Source: Bacillota bacterium
GTDB lineage: Bacteria; Bacillota; Sulfobacillia; JAJYWN01
Assembly (NCBI GenBank): GCA_021791495.1
Contig: JAJYWN010000060.1
Span: 1-64,000, forward strand
Direction of reading: 5' to 3'
DNA: 64,000 nt
Within the stretch, counting starts at the first letter, position 1. Each line of letters opens with the position of its first letter. The notes under the pieces were generated by a model. It worked only from the letters and a program-made list of their open reading frames with translations, did no database searches and was not told the origin of the DNA. The translations under genes and the position numbers were made by a program. This document shows, one piece after another, positions 42,177 through 51,118 of this stretch.

Positions 42177-43295
42177 TCATTCCTCAGGCGGCGCAGTCTC
42201 GTGTGGCGACGTCTCAGCCACCTCGCCCAGCAGGCTGGGGGTGTTCGGGCTGTGTCGGCACAGGTTGGCTCTGATGGAGGCGGGGCTGAAGTTCGCGTAG
42301 CAGTAAACACACCCGTGGGAGCAGGTGTTGTAAGCGCCAAGGTCTACGGAGGACGTGCAGAGGCACTCGGGGCGCTGGTTCGGGTCTCTGCGGGCAGTTC
42401 CAACGGCAGCTCTCCCTGCGGATGTCCCCCCGGATGGCCCCGCCACCCGCTCCACGGACGGCCCATGGCCCGCACCCGCACCACCCACGTCCGCGCTGTC
42501 GAAAAGGCCCGACCCTTCCCTCATCCACCGGATCAGCTCAGCGTCGATGCAGGCCCCCGCCCGGATCCCGTATGGCGCCAGGTCCAGTGGTTCGCCGCAG
42601 CTGACCACGGGAAGGTCCCACGCCCGTCCCAAGGTGGCGATGCCCCGGCACAGCTCCCCTACCTCATCTTTTCTTTCGCCCTCGGCGGCGTCATAGAACC
42701 GTTGTCCGGTCGACTCCTCCACCTTGGAAAGGCGTTTCTGGACCTTCGGGTAGAAGTCCATGAAACTGATGGTCAGCCGGCCCGCGGCGCCCCGCAGTTC
42801 CTCCCCGATGGCGCCCAGCCTGTCCAAATGCCAGGCAGGCGGCGTCTCCGAACTGAGGATGATCGGGTCATACCGCCAGAGCACCCGTTCCCTCCCCAGA
42901 CGCGCGGCCAGCTCCAGGAACGTCCCCACCCGTTCGGCGACGGGCGGGAGGAAGGGTTCGAGCGCCTTGTCATAGGCGTTCAGGGTGAACTGGAAGTAGT
43001 ATCGAAACCCACGGTCGTCCAGCTCTCCAAGGTGGCGAAGGAGCGGACGCGGGTTCTTGCTCCAGAAGACGATGGCCTCCACGTCCCTAGGGCTCAGGCT
43101 GACCTGCCTGGCCTGCCGCGGGTTGAAGGGATTCACGCTAACGGCGAACCCTGCCGTCAGCCGCCGCATGAACCAAGGGCTGAAGAAAGCCGGGATGTCG
43201 GTGCGCCGGCTCGCGCTAATGATTAGTGGCTGCCGCCGCTGCTGCTGCTGCCGCTCTTGCCGCTGGGGCTGGCGGTGGCCTTTCTCCATGCTCAT
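42177..43295 (-). CDS. DUF1848 family protein with radical-SAM-like cysteine cluster
   Basis: 372 residues from ATG 43295. The core is LIISASRRTDIPAFFSPWF, VEAIVFWSKNPRPLLRHL, ERVLWRYDPIILS and [11 protein letters not shown]. The C-terminal [26 protein letters not shown] has a C-x3-C-x2-C at its end, which would bind an iron-sulfur cluster as in radical SAM enzymes. A Gly/Ala-rich insertion separates the two halves. The reaction is unknown. The end of an upstream gene lies only eight bases away. A truncated near-identical copy lies at 47,676-48,384. Confidence 0.86.
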   Translation of the reverse strand: MSMEKGHRQPQRQERQQQQRRQPLIISASRRTDIPAFFSPWFMRRLTAGFAVSVNPFNPRQARQVSLSPRDVEAIVFWSKNPRPLLRHLGELDDRGFRYYFQFTLNAYDKALEPFLPPVAERVGTFLELAARLGRERVLWRYDPIILSSETPPAWHLDRLGAIGEELRGAAGRLTISFMDFYPKVQKRLSKVEESTGQRFYDAAEGERKDEVGELCRGIATLGRAWDLPVVSCGEPLDLAPYGIRAGACIDAELIRWMREGSGLFDSADVGGAGAGHGPSVERVAGPSGGTSAGRAAVGTARRDPNQRPECLCTSSVDLGAYNTCSHGCVYCYANFSPASIRANLCRHSPNTPSLLGEVAETSPHETAPPEE

Positions 43296-43303
43296 CGGTG
43301 CCG

Positions 43304-43639
43304 TCACCGAACCCTCTCCAGCCTCCGCACCTGGTAGGCGATGTGCTCCGTCCACCAAATCGGAGTGCGACTCAAACGTGAGGGATCCAAGATACAGGGT
43401 AGGCAATCTTGGTTGTTCAGTGTCCTGGCCTTGCATTCCTGTGTCAGCGCCTTGAGGTAAGCCGCAACTTCCTGTGGGTACTTGAACCATGGGTAGTAGT
43501 GGTCGATGCGGCGGTTCGGCAAGGTGCGGGGGGCGGCGTATCCGTCGGGACACCGGTACCGTCCGCCCTGAACGGCCGCGTCGACGAGGAGGACGGGGGA
43601 GGCGCAGCTTGGGGCGTCATCGTCAGTCCAGCCGTGCAC
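43304..43639 (-). CDS. Hypothetical protein upstream of DUF1848, likely 5'-truncated
   Basis: The last 90 codons read as real protein: GRYRCPDGYAAPRTLPNRRI, DHYYPWFKYPQEVAAYLKAL, DCLPCILDPSRLSRTPIWW, EHIAYQVRRLERVR. The only candidate starts (GTG 43639 and others) lack a ribosome site, and the region before CASPVLLVDA is not protein-like, so the 5' part appears lost. It is adjacent to DUF1848 and probably its functional partner in intact relatives. Unrecognised. Confidence 0.5.
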   Translation of the reverse strand: MHGWTDDDAPSCASPVLLVDAAVQGGRYRCPDGYAAPRTLPNRRIDHYYPWFKYPQEVAAYLKALTQECKARTLNNQDCLPCILDPSRLSRTPIWWTEHIAYQVRRLERVR

Positions 43640-43700
43640 GACGCTGCCACGAGGAGTAGCAGCAGAAAAACGGACGTCGTGGAATAACCAATATATTACC

Positions 43701-43729
43701 TTGACAGTCACAGTAGTGTGATGGATAAT
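43701..43729 (+). promoter_or_regulatory. Promoter and putative operator of the PadR operon
   Basis: TTGACA (43701-43706), a 17-base spacer and GATAAT (43724-43729) form a near-consensus sigma-A promoter. The spacer contains TCACA-GTAG-TGTGA (43708-43721), a perfect 5-bp inverted repeat, well placed for repression by the PadR protein encoded next. Confidence 0.7.
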
Positions 43730-43748
43730 GAGTGCGGGAAGTGAGGCT

Positions 43749-44078
43749 ATGGGCGAAAACAAGATTACGTCCGACCTGCTGCGCGGCCACACGGACACCA
43801 TGATTCTGAGGCTTTTGTCGGAGGCTGACCGCTATGGCTACGAGATCGTCAAGCTGATCGCCGAGCGTTCGGGAGGCGAGTACGAGCTCAAAGAAGCCAC
43901 CATGTATTCCAGCGTCCGCCGTCTGGAAGCGGACGGCGACATCACCTGGTACTGGGGAGATGAAACTCAGGGCGGGCGGCGCAAATACTTCAAGATCACG
44001 GAAAAAGGTAAGGAAACCTATGCCCGCAACAAGGGCAACTGGGAGTATGCCAAGCGCGTGCTGGAAGACCTGCTATGA
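43749..44078 (+). CDS. PadR-family transcriptional regulator
   Basis: 109 residues from ATG 43749; the earlier ATG at 43728 lies inside the -10 box and is rejected. Winged-helix blocks are DLLRGHTDTMILRLLSEADRYGYEIVKLI, YELKEATMYSSVRRLEADGDI and GRRKYFKITEKGK. PadR proteins repress efflux operons and release DNA when ligand binds. It is first in a four-gene operon (PadR, pentapeptide protein, ABC ATPase, permease). Confidence 0.9.
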   Translation: MGENKITSDLLRGHTDTMILRLLSEADRYGYEIVKLIAERSGGEYELKEATMYSSVRRLEADGDITWYWGDETQGGRRKYFKITEKGKETYARNKGNWEYAKRVLEDLL

Positions 44079-44097
44079 AAGATGAGGAGGCGATCTG

Positions 44098-44964
44098 ATG
44101 AACGAAAGAATCAGCCGCTATGTGGATAACCTGTTCGAACCTTATGCCGGGGCGAAAAGCGTGGCGGAGCTGAAAAGCGATCTGCTGGCCGACCTCAACG
44201 AGCGGTTTGCAGAGCTGACGGCACAGGGCAAGGATGAGCAGACTGCTCTCAACGAGACTCTGGGCAGCATCGGCGATATTGAGGAAACCTTGGGGGAGAT
44301 GGCCAACCTCACCCATACGCTGGAGCGACAGGTGCTGGTGAACTTCAGCGCACAGGCACTCAAGGGCAGCGACTTTGCGGGTGTCAAGCTGCACGGCGGC
44401 AAGTTTATGGCAAGCGAATTGAAGGATGCGGATTTCTCCGGTGCGGATCTAACTGGCAGTTCCTTCAAGGCCAGTGCAATGCAGGGAGCCAATTTTGACG
44501 GTGCGAACCTCACGGACTGCAGCTTCTTGACTCTTGACCTTGGGAATGCGAGCTTCCGGGAATCGATCCTGGTGCGCACCCAGTTCTACGCATCGAGTTT
44601 GGCCGGGGTGAAATTCACGCACCTCAAGCTGACCGATGTGACCTTCTCCGCTGTAGACCTGAGGAATGTGACCTTTGACGGCTGTCTCTTTGATGGCGGG
44701 GAGTTCAAGAACTCCGACCTGAGAGGTCAGAACTTTGACGGACAGACCCTCCGAAACGTCCTGTTGGGCAGCGCAGCATTGGAGAATACGTCTTTCCAGA
44801 GGGCCACGCTGCAGAACGTCTCGTTCGCACCGCCGTTTTCCCTGTCCAAGAAGTATTACCGGGCCATCAAGACCATCCAGTTTGAGGGTGCGTCGATGGA
44901 TAAGCTCACCTACAACGCCCTCAAGGGCCTGGGGGCCAACCTGTCCGGCGTGACAGTCCTGTAA
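44098..44964 (+). CDS. Pentapeptide-repeat protein with DUF1700-like N-terminus
   Basis: 288 residues behind GAGGAGG. The first 80 form helices with a KSVAELKSDLLADLNERF segment typical of permease-prefix/DUF1700-like proteins. From about 85 to 250 the protein consists of pentapeptide repeats of A(D/N)LxX type (GSDFAGVKLHGGKF, DADFSGADLTGSSF, GANFDGANLTDCSF), which fold as a quadrilateral beta-helix. Its place between padR and the ABC genes suggests a role in regulating or protecting against the exported compound. The mechanism is unknown. Confidence 0.8.
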   Translation: MNERISRYVDNLFEPYAGAKSVAELKSDLLADLNERFAELTAQGKDEQTALNETLGSIGDIEETLGEMANLTHTLERQVLVNFSAQALKGSDFAGVKLHGGKFMASELKDADFSGADLTGSSFKASAMQGANFDGANLTDCSFLTLDLGNASFRESILVRTQFYASSLAGVKFTHLKLTDVTFSAVDLRNVTFDGCLFDGGEFKNSDLRGQNFDGQTLRNVLLGSAALENTSFQRATLQNVSFAPPFSLSKKYYRAIKTIQFEGASMDKLTYNALKGLGANLSGVTVL

Positions 44965-44976
44965 GGAGGAGCCCAC

Positions 44977-45738
44977 ATGCCAAACAACATCATCGAAGTG
45001 AATGGATTGCGAAAAGCCTACAAGAAGCTGGAGGTGCTAAAGGGCGTGGACTTCTCGGTGGAGCGGGGCGAGATCTTTGCTCTGCTGGGCTCCAACGGGG
45101 CGGGGAAAACCACCACCATCAAGATCCTCTCCACCCTGCTCTCGCCCGACCAAGGTGTGGCCACCATCAGCGGCCACGATGTCACAAAGCAGCCTCAGCA
45201 GGTGCGGGCGGCCATCAGTCTCACCGGACAGTTTGCCGCCGTGGACGAAATCCTGACCGGGCGGGAGAATCTGGTCATGATCGCGAAGCTCCGGCACCTC
45301 AAGAGTCCGCGCCAGATCGCTGATGACCTGCTCGTCCGCTTCGGGCTCACGGAGGCCGCCGACCGCCGGGTCGCAACCTACTCCGGCGGTATGCGCCGCC
45401 GGCTGGACATCGCCATGAGCCTGATTGGAAAGCCGCAGGTTATCTTCCTCGACGAGCCTACCACCGGCCTCGACCCCGAGGCGCGACTGGAGGTCTGGAA
45501 AGAGGTCAAGCAGCTTTCAGCGAACGGAGTCACGGTGTTTCTGACCACCCAACAGCTACAGGAAGCGGAGCAGTTGGCCGACCGGATCGCCATTCTGCAC
45601 GAGGGCAGAATCATCGCGCAGGGAACCCTGGCGGAGCTCAAGCAGCTTTTCCCGCCTGCCAAGAAGGAGTATGTGGAAAAGCAGCCCACACTGGAGGAGA
45701 TCTTCTTGGCCATCATTGGGAAAAAGGAGGCGTGCTAG
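44977..45738 (+). CDS. ABC exporter ATP-binding protein (DrrA-like)
   Basis: 253 residues behind AAGGAGGAG. Walker A is GSNGAGKTTT, the Q-loop SLTGQFAAVDE, the signature YSGGMRRRLD and Walker B VIFLDEPTTGLDPEAR, followed by the H-loop region. FSVERGEIFALLG and the C-terminal EEIFLAI place it with DrrA/CcmA-type drug exporters. It energises the permease of the next gene, whose ribosome site lies inside its 3' end. Confidence 0.92.
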   Translation: MPNNIIEVNGLRKAYKKLEVLKGVDFSVERGEIFALLGSNGAGKTTTIKILSTLLSPDQGVATISGHDVTKQPQQVRAAISLTGQFAAVDEILTGRENLVMIAKLRHLKSPRQIADDLLVRFGLTEAADRRVATYSGGMRRRLDIAMSLIGKPQVIFLDEPTTGLDPEARLEVWKEVKQLSANGVTVFLTTQQLQEAEQLADRIAILHEGRIIAQGTLAELKQLFPPAKKEYVEKQPTLEEIFLAIIGKKEAC

Positions 45739-45740
45739 TA

Positions 45741-46511
45741 ATGGAAGCAACGAGAAACTACTTCTTCAGTGATGTGGGCGTGATGTTGGGGCGCTCCATG
45801 CGGCACATTTTCCGCAGCATGGACACCATCATCACGGTGACGCTGACTCCCATCGCCATGATGCTGCTCTTCGTCTATGTGTTCGGAGGCGCGCTGGGCG
45901 CGGGAACGGGAAACTACGTCAATTACATGATGCCGGGAATTTGGCTCATGGCAATCGCCAGTGGGATCGCCTATACGTCATATCGTCTCTTTGTGGACGT
46001 ACGGGGCGGTGTTTTCGAGCGTTTTCACTCCATGCCCATTTCCGGCTCAGCGGCCTTGTGGGGGCATGTGTTCACCTCCCTCGTCTCCAACGCCATCTCG
46101 CTGCTGGTGATCATCCTGGTGGCCTTGCTCATGGGATTCCGCTCCTCGGCGGGGATGCTGAACTGGCTGGCGGTGGCGGGCATCCTCGCCCTCTTCACCC
46201 TGTCGCTCACGTGGGTGGCGGTGATTGCTGGATTGAAAGCCCAGTCAGTGGACGGCGCGGGAGCCTTCGCCTATCCGCTGATATTCCTGCCCTTTATCAG
46301 CTCGGCCTTTGTCCCCACCGACTCGATGCCCGCAGCCGTGCGCGTGTTTGCCGAAAATCAGCCCGTCACCGCCATTGTCGATACCATCCGTGCCCTGCTT
46401 TCGGAGCAGCCGGTAGGAAGCGACATCTGGATTGCGCTGGCTTGGTGCCTTGGCATCCTTGTGGTAGCCTATTTCTTCGCCATGCGGGCCTACAGGCGTA
46501 GGGCGGCCTGA
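45741..46511 (+). CDS. ABC-2 type permease (DrrB-like)
   Basis: 256 residues from ATG 45741, with AAAGGAGG about 11 bases upstream. There are six hydrophobic segments, including TVTLTPIAMMLLFVYVFGGA and SLLVIILVALLMGF, plus the ABC-2 segment PLIFLPFISSAFVPTDSMP. It forms the channel of the exporter. Substrate unknown; drug or antibiotic efflux is usual for PadR-linked exporters. Confidence 0.9.
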   Translation: MEATRNYFFSDVGVMLGRSMRHIFRSMDTIITVTLTPIAMMLLFVYVFGGALGAGTGNYVNYMMPGIWLMAIASGIAYTSYRLFVDVRGGVFERFHSMPISGSAALWGHVFTSLVSNAISLLVIILVALLMGFRSSAGMLNWLAVAGILALFTLSLTWVAVIAGLKAQSVDGAGAFAYPLIFLPFISSAFVPTDSMPAAVRVFAENQPVTAIVDTIRALLSEQPVGSDIWIALAWCLGILVVAYFFAMRAYRRRAA

Positions 46512-46535
46512 GGCCCTGAGCAAGAAGAAGGCGTG

Positions 46536-46594
46536 CAGGAGCACAAGCGCCGCATGAACATCGGCCTCGCCCGGCGGGCCTCTGTATTCCACAG
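46536..46594 (-). pseudogene. Scrap of a DnaQ-like exonuclease gene
   Basis: The minus strand encodes EYRGPPGEADVHAALVLL, matching the Exo III region of the exonuclease at 31,874-32,527 (EAHRGEADVHAALVLL). Nothing else of that gene is present. Confidence 0.5.
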
Positions 46595-46736
46595 CAGGGC
46601 TCTCTGTCAAGTCAGGGCGTGCGTCTGGCCGCCTTGCGGTTTGAACTGAGGTTCCACTCGTGAGGGGCTGACCTGTAATACCTTGGTGGGAGCTTCACTG
46701 ATTCCGGCGTCGCCTACCCTCTCTGCTCCATGGGGC

Positions 46737-47509
46737 TCAGTCCAATCCGTGTTGCCTCCGGCGCTGGTGCTCGTAGCAGTAGACCTTGCCGCCGAATCGC
46801 TGAGGATTGGCCACGCAATAGTCTCTAACTTTGTTGGTGACGGTCCTGCCACAGAAAGCGCAGACGGCCGGTGCTGTAAGCGCGGGGTTCAGTGTTCCAA
46901 CTGAAGTATGTGCCACGGCAGCACTCGCGGGCTCTGCTGAAGCCGCCGTAGCAACCACGAAAGGAACCTCTTCCCTGCTCACCCGTGACGGCTTGGCGCT
47001 TCGGCGTGGAACCTCATCCCTGATAGACATTAGCGCCGAGACTAGCTGGTGCCTGTCCCAAAGCGCGACGTTGTTCGCCCTTGCCAGTTCTCGGGCCTGG
47101 GGTGTGTAGAAGCTGTTGGTGACAACCATGGCCGCGGCGCACTTGTATTTGCCTTTGGCCGCCACCGCTTCCTGGACCGCCCGCACCTCCACGTTCTTCT
47201 TGTGCCTCTTGGCCTGAATGGCTGTGCGGGCTTCTCCTCTGGAAACGATGATGTCGGCCCCCCAGTCGCCAACATATGGAGTAAGCTCCACCCGGTAGCC
47301 CATCTTGGTGAAGAGCGCGTCAAGGTATTCCTCGAAGGTCCGACCGCCCATCCGATCGATATCATAGATGCCGCACTTGGCCAGCCGGGCCCGACGAGAT
47401 GAGTCAAACCAGAGTCGGCCAGGGCGACTAGCGCCAATAGGGCCAACAACCACCAATTGGAAACAAGAGCCTTCCAGAGGATGCCCAGGAGAACAGAAGA
47501 GTCCTGCAA
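46737..47509 (-). pseudogene. Membrane-anchored Mrr-like restriction endonuclease, frameshifted
   Basis: TTG 47509 opens a hydrophobic anchor (VLLGILWKALVSNWWLLALL). About 35 codons later, near 47,400, the reading must change frame to continue RRARLAKCGIYDIDRM and the Mrr catalytic domain. That domain has RTFEEYLDALFTKMGYRVEL, GDWGADIIVSRGEARTAIQAKR with the D...Q-x-K core, and MVVTNSFYTPQA. The C-terminus carries CAFCGRTVTNKVRDYC, probably zinc-binding. TM-plus-Mrr proteins act on foreign, often methylated, DNA. One base change would restore the gene. From GTG/ATG codons inside the second frame a soluble protein could still be made. Confidence 0.7.
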
Positions 47510-47675
47510 TCAACACACGTCCTTGTGGGGCCGAATGGGTGGCTCTAGAGAGCCATATTCACTCCATTTGTTCGGACCCAGGCCCTCAGATTTGAAGGCC
47601 TTCAGAGCACGAACGTCACTCCGAGGGTGGGTAATGCGAGAGTGGTGGACACAGCCCCTGTTGCCGACGCCATCT

Positions 47676-48384
47676 TCACTCCTCCGCCAGCGCGGTTTCG
47701 GGCGGGGACGTCTCAGGCACCTTCGCCAGAAGGCTGGGGCTGTCTGGGCTGTGCCGCAGCAGGTTAGCTTTGATGGAAGCGGGGCTGAAGTTCGCGTAGC
47801 AGTACACGCACCCGTGGGAGCAGGTGTTATAGGCACCAAGGTCGACGGAGGACGTGCAGAGACACTCGGGGCGCTGGTTCGGGTCTTTGCGGGCAGTCCC
47901 ATCGGCGACGGCCCCATCGCTGCCGAGCCTGACGGCGGCCCTCCCCGCGGGCGGCCCCAGAGCCCCGCCCTCACCGTCAAAGAGGCTCGGCCCTTCCCGC
48001 ATCCACCGGATCAGCTTGGCGTCAATGCAAGCCCCCGCCCTGATCCCATAGGCCTCCAGGTCCAGCGGCTCGCCGCAGCTGACTACGGGAAGGTCCCAGG
48101 CCCGTCCCAAGGTGGCGATCTGCCGGCACAGCGTCCTTCCGTTCGCCCTCGGCGGCGTCGTAGAACCGTTGACCGGTCGCCGCTTCGACCTTGGCCAGGC
48201 GCTTCTGGACCTTCGGGTAGAAATCCATGACACTGATGGTCAGCCGGCCCGCGGCGCTCCGCAGTTCCTCCCCGATGGCGCCCAGCCTGTCCAAGTGCCA
48301 GGCAGGCGGCGTCGCCGAGCTGAGGATGACGGGGTCATACCGCCAGAGCACCCGTTCTTTCCCCAGGCGCGCGGCAAGCTCCAG
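47676..48384 (-). pseudogene. Truncated second copy of the DUF1848 gene
   Basis: The copy begins abruptly at LELAARLGKERVLWRYDP, lacks the first 120 residues of the family, has a short deletion plus frameshift near 48,130-48,140 (after GERKDAV), and ends with the same cysteine cluster [19 protein letters not shown]. It is about 90% similar to 42,177-43,000 by eye. Confidence 0.85.
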
Positions 48385-48930
48385 TTCTGGTGGTTTCCAA
48401 TGGTATTGTGGGCAACAACAGCCATCGAAAGGCCGAGTCCTGAGCATTGACCGCGTGAGGGACGAGCTGGCCCGAGACGTTGCCCACCGATCTCCCCCCT
48501 CTTCCCCGCACTCTGCCGGCCCGCAGCATAGGCCTCTCAGTGAGCGCTGCAAAACCCAGTTGTCTGGCCCATTTGGAGTGTTCTTGGGACCGTGGTGGCG
48601 AAAGCGTAGACAGGTGTCCTTCAGGCATGGTGTCAGGTGCGAGTTTGTGCTAGAGGAGTGCAAAGTCTCAGGGCTAAAGGTCGGTTTTCCGGATGCTCGG
48701 GTGCGCCGGACTGTCCGGAAACTCGGATGCTTCTCCTCGCGCGGAGGTCAAGACAAGCCTTCTAGCGACGCGGCAGATTACATAACTGCGCTGTTCATCC
48801 GGGTTTCTGGATGGTTACTGAGCGGTAAGTGTCCACTTTTCCGACCATTCATGTTTTGAGAAGCTCTGACACAGGGCATTGAACTCTCAGAAGCCGCTTC
48901 TGCGGCGCTCACCTAGGCCCGCGGCCGGTA
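48385..48930. other. Gene-free spacer
   Basis: No coding pattern, RNA gene or clear repeat was recognised here. The left end is the sharp break point of the DUF1848 copy. Confidence 0.5.
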
Positions 48931-49140
48931 ATGGTGGTCAAAGACGGGAGGGTTCTGGAGAAGAACATGTCCCGGATGCGCTACAGCATGCGCCACCTGG
49001 TGTCGCAGTTGCGGGTCGGAGGGGTTTTCGATCTCGATCAGGTGGAGTTCGCCCTCCTGGAGACAGGTGGGCACCTACGTGTCCAGCGCAGGCTTCCTTT
49101 TCGAGGGGCGACCCAGCAGGACGTGAAGCCGAGGGCCGCC
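48931..49140 (+). pseudogene. DUF421 (YetF-like) gene fragment
   Basis: MVVKDGRVLEKNMSRMRY, then GGVFDLDQVEFALLETGGHL and RRLPFRGATQQDV, are the central part of the cytoplasmic DUF421 domain. The membrane half and the end are missing. It contains the segment that is deleted from the other DUF421 remnant at 57,549. Confidence 0.65.
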
Positions 49141-49236
49141 GGGGGAGCGGGTGGCGGCAAGGGCGGTGCCGGGTCGTACCCGCCGCCGAACACTTCAAGG
49201 GCGACGGACATGCTCACGGTCGATTGCCGCCTACGC

Positions 49237-50115
49237 CTACCTGTTCTTCAGCCGCGGATCCAGCGCGTCCCGGAGCCCATCCCCGAACAGGTTGAAGCCC
49301 AGCACGCCGAACATGATCGCCAACCCCGGGAAGGTCGCCAGATGCGGCGCCGCCCGCAAGTACTCCCGCCCGTTGGAGAGCATCGCGCCCCATTCTGGCG
49401 TCGGCGGTTGGGCACCCAGTCCCAGGAAGCTGAGCCCCGACGCCGTCAGGATCGCCGTGGCGACGCGCATCGTCGCCAGCACAATAATGGGCGCCATGCA
49501 GTTCGGGAGGATGTGGGCCACGAGTATTCGCAGGTCACTCAGCCCCACCGCCCGAGCCGCCTCGACGTAATCCTGGTTCTTCACCGAAAGCACCGACCCG
49601 CGCACCACCCGCGAAAAGCTTGGGATAGAGAAGATGCCGATGGCGAGCATCAAGTTCATAAGTCCCGCGCCGAGGATAGATACGATGGCCAGAGCCAGCA
49701 GGAACGAAGGGAAAGCCAACATGATATCCATCGCCCGCATGATGACGGTGTCCACCCATCCGCCGAAGTACCCGCTGAGGGACCCGAGGATGACACCGCC
49801 CACCAGGGCTATGCCTGTTCCGACCAACCCCACCATCAGTGAAATCCTAGCCCCGTAGATGATGCGTGCCAGGATGTCCCGCCCCAACTCGTCGTTACCC
49901 AGAGGATGACCGAGCGTCGGCGCCTGAAGCGCCAGGTTCAGGTCCGGCTTGGTGGGATTGTAGGGCGTCAAGGCGGGCGCCAGCAAGGCCACAGCCACGT
50001 ACAGCACGACCATGGCCACCCCGACCACCGCTTTGCGGTTCTTGGCGAAACGACGTAATGACGATGGGACCAAGTTCTGGACCATTCCCCTCCCAGGATT
50101 CACCGGGCTTCTCAC
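49237..50115 (-). CDS. dppC-like: Peptide ABC transporter permease (DppC/OppC type)
   Basis: 292 residues. GTG at 50115 overlaps the upstream permease stop by four bases. It has an N-terminal helix (AVVGVAMVVLYVAVALLAPAL), the periplasmic HPLGNDELGRDILARIIYGARI, five further helices and the EAA loop EAARAVGLSDLRILVAHILPN that docks the ATPase. It pairs with the DppB-like permease. No ATPase genes of the transporter lie in the window. Confidence 0.9.
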   Translation of the reverse strand: MRSPVNPGRGMVQNLVPSSLRRFAKNRKAVVGVAMVVLYVAVALLAPALTPYNPTKPDLNLALQAPTLGHPLGNDELGRDILARIIYGARISLMVGLVGTGIALVGGVILGSLSGYFGGWVDTVIMRAMDIMLAFPSFLLALAIVSILGAGLMNLMLAIGIFSIPSFSRVVRGSVLSVKNQDYVEAARAVGLSDLRILVAHILPNCMAPIIVLATMRVATAILTASGLSFLGLGAQPPTPEWGAMLSNGREYLRAAPHLATFPGLAIMFGVLGFNLFGDGLRDALDPRLKNR

Positions 50116-51032
50116 CTATACCTGATACGCGGGTCAATCAAGGCGTAAAGGACGTCGACGACCATGTTCACCAGGACGAAACTGAGGGACAGCAGCAGCA
50201 CCGCTCCCTGCACCACCGGATAGTCGCGTTCGTTGATGGCAAGAACGATGTATCGCCCAAGGCCGTTCATGGCAAAGACCGTCTCGGTCAGTACCGCGCC
50301 CGCCAGTAGCCCGCCGATCTCCAACCCAATGATGGTCACCACAGGGATCAGGGCGTTCTTCAAAGCATGTTTGTTGATGACAACCTTCTCCATCAACCCC
50401 TTGGCGCGCGCCGTCCGGATGTAGTCCTGGTTCACGACCTCCAGCATACTCGACCGAGTCAACCTGGCCAGGATGGCCGCCGATGACAGCCCCAGGGCCA
50501 GCCCCGGCAGGATGAAGTGCCGGATGGAATCACCGCCGCCCGATGGCAAGAGGTGCAATTTCACCGAGAAAAGGAGGATCAGCATCAGGCCCAGCCAGAA
50601 CACGGGAACCGAGACCCCGCCCAGCGCCAGCACCATGGTGGTATTGTCCAGCCAGGAATTGGGCCGGGTCGCCGAGATGATGCCGACCGGCAAGCCGATG
50701 GCCACCATGAAGAAGGCCGCCATGGCGGTCAGCTTGATGGTGTTCGGGTACCGGGTCTTCAACTCCTCAGTGACCCGGGCGTCCGTCCTGATGGACCGTC
50801 CCAGATCTCCGCGAGCCAGCCCCCAGGCGAACTTGGCGTACTGCTTCACCAGCGGCTGATCCAGCCCCAGCCTGGACCGGACCATGGCCACGTCCTGCTC
50901 GGTCGCGTCCGGCCCCAGGAAAGCCCTGGCCGGGTCGCCGGGGATGAGACGCAGTAGCAGGAAGATCACCAAGGACACACCGATGAGCACCGGAATGAGT
51001 TGGAGAATGCGCCGCAACAGGTAGCTAGTCAA
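50112..51032 (-). CDS. dppB-like: Peptide ABC transporter permease (DppB/OppB type)
   Basis: 306 residues from TTG 51032. It begins LLRRILQLIPVLIGVSLVIF, has RLIPGDPARAFLGPDA after the first helix, the EAA-type loop RTARAKGLMEKVVINKHALKNALIP, and ends VDVLYALIDPRIRYR, all typical of DppB. It lies 86 bases after the substrate-binding-protein gene with a stem-loop in between, and is translationally coupled to dppC. Confidence 0.92.
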   Translation of the reverse strand: MTSYLLRRILQLIPVLIGVSLVIFLLLRLIPGDPARAFLGPDATEQDVAMVRSRLGLDQPLVKQYAKFAWGLARGDLGRSIRTDARVTEELKTRYPNTIKLTAMAAFFMVAIGLPVGIISATRPNSWLDNTTMVLALGGVSVPVFWLGLMLILLFSVKLHLLPSGGGDSIRHFILPGLALGLSSAAILARLTRSSMLEVVNQDYIRTARAKGLMEKVVINKHALKNALIPVVTIIGLEIGGLLAGAVLTETVFAMNGLGRYIVLAINERDYPVVQGAVLLLSLSFVLVNMVVDVLYALIDPRIRYR

Positions 51033-51048
51033 ATCAACACCATCCGCC

Positions 51049-51078
51049 GGAGGGGACCGGCGAGAACCGGTCCCCTCC
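51049..51078 (-). terminator. Stem-loop between binding-protein and permease genes
   Basis: A perfect 12-bp stem GGAGGGGACCGG/CCGGTCCCCTCC with a 6-base loop lies 40 bases after the binding-protein stop. There is no T-run, so it is better read as an attenuator or mRNA-protecting hairpin that lets the binding protein be made in excess over the permeases. Confidence 0.6.
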
Positions 51079-51118
51079 TCCGTTTCACAAGAGGATCAGG
51101 CATCCCTAATGCTGCCGG

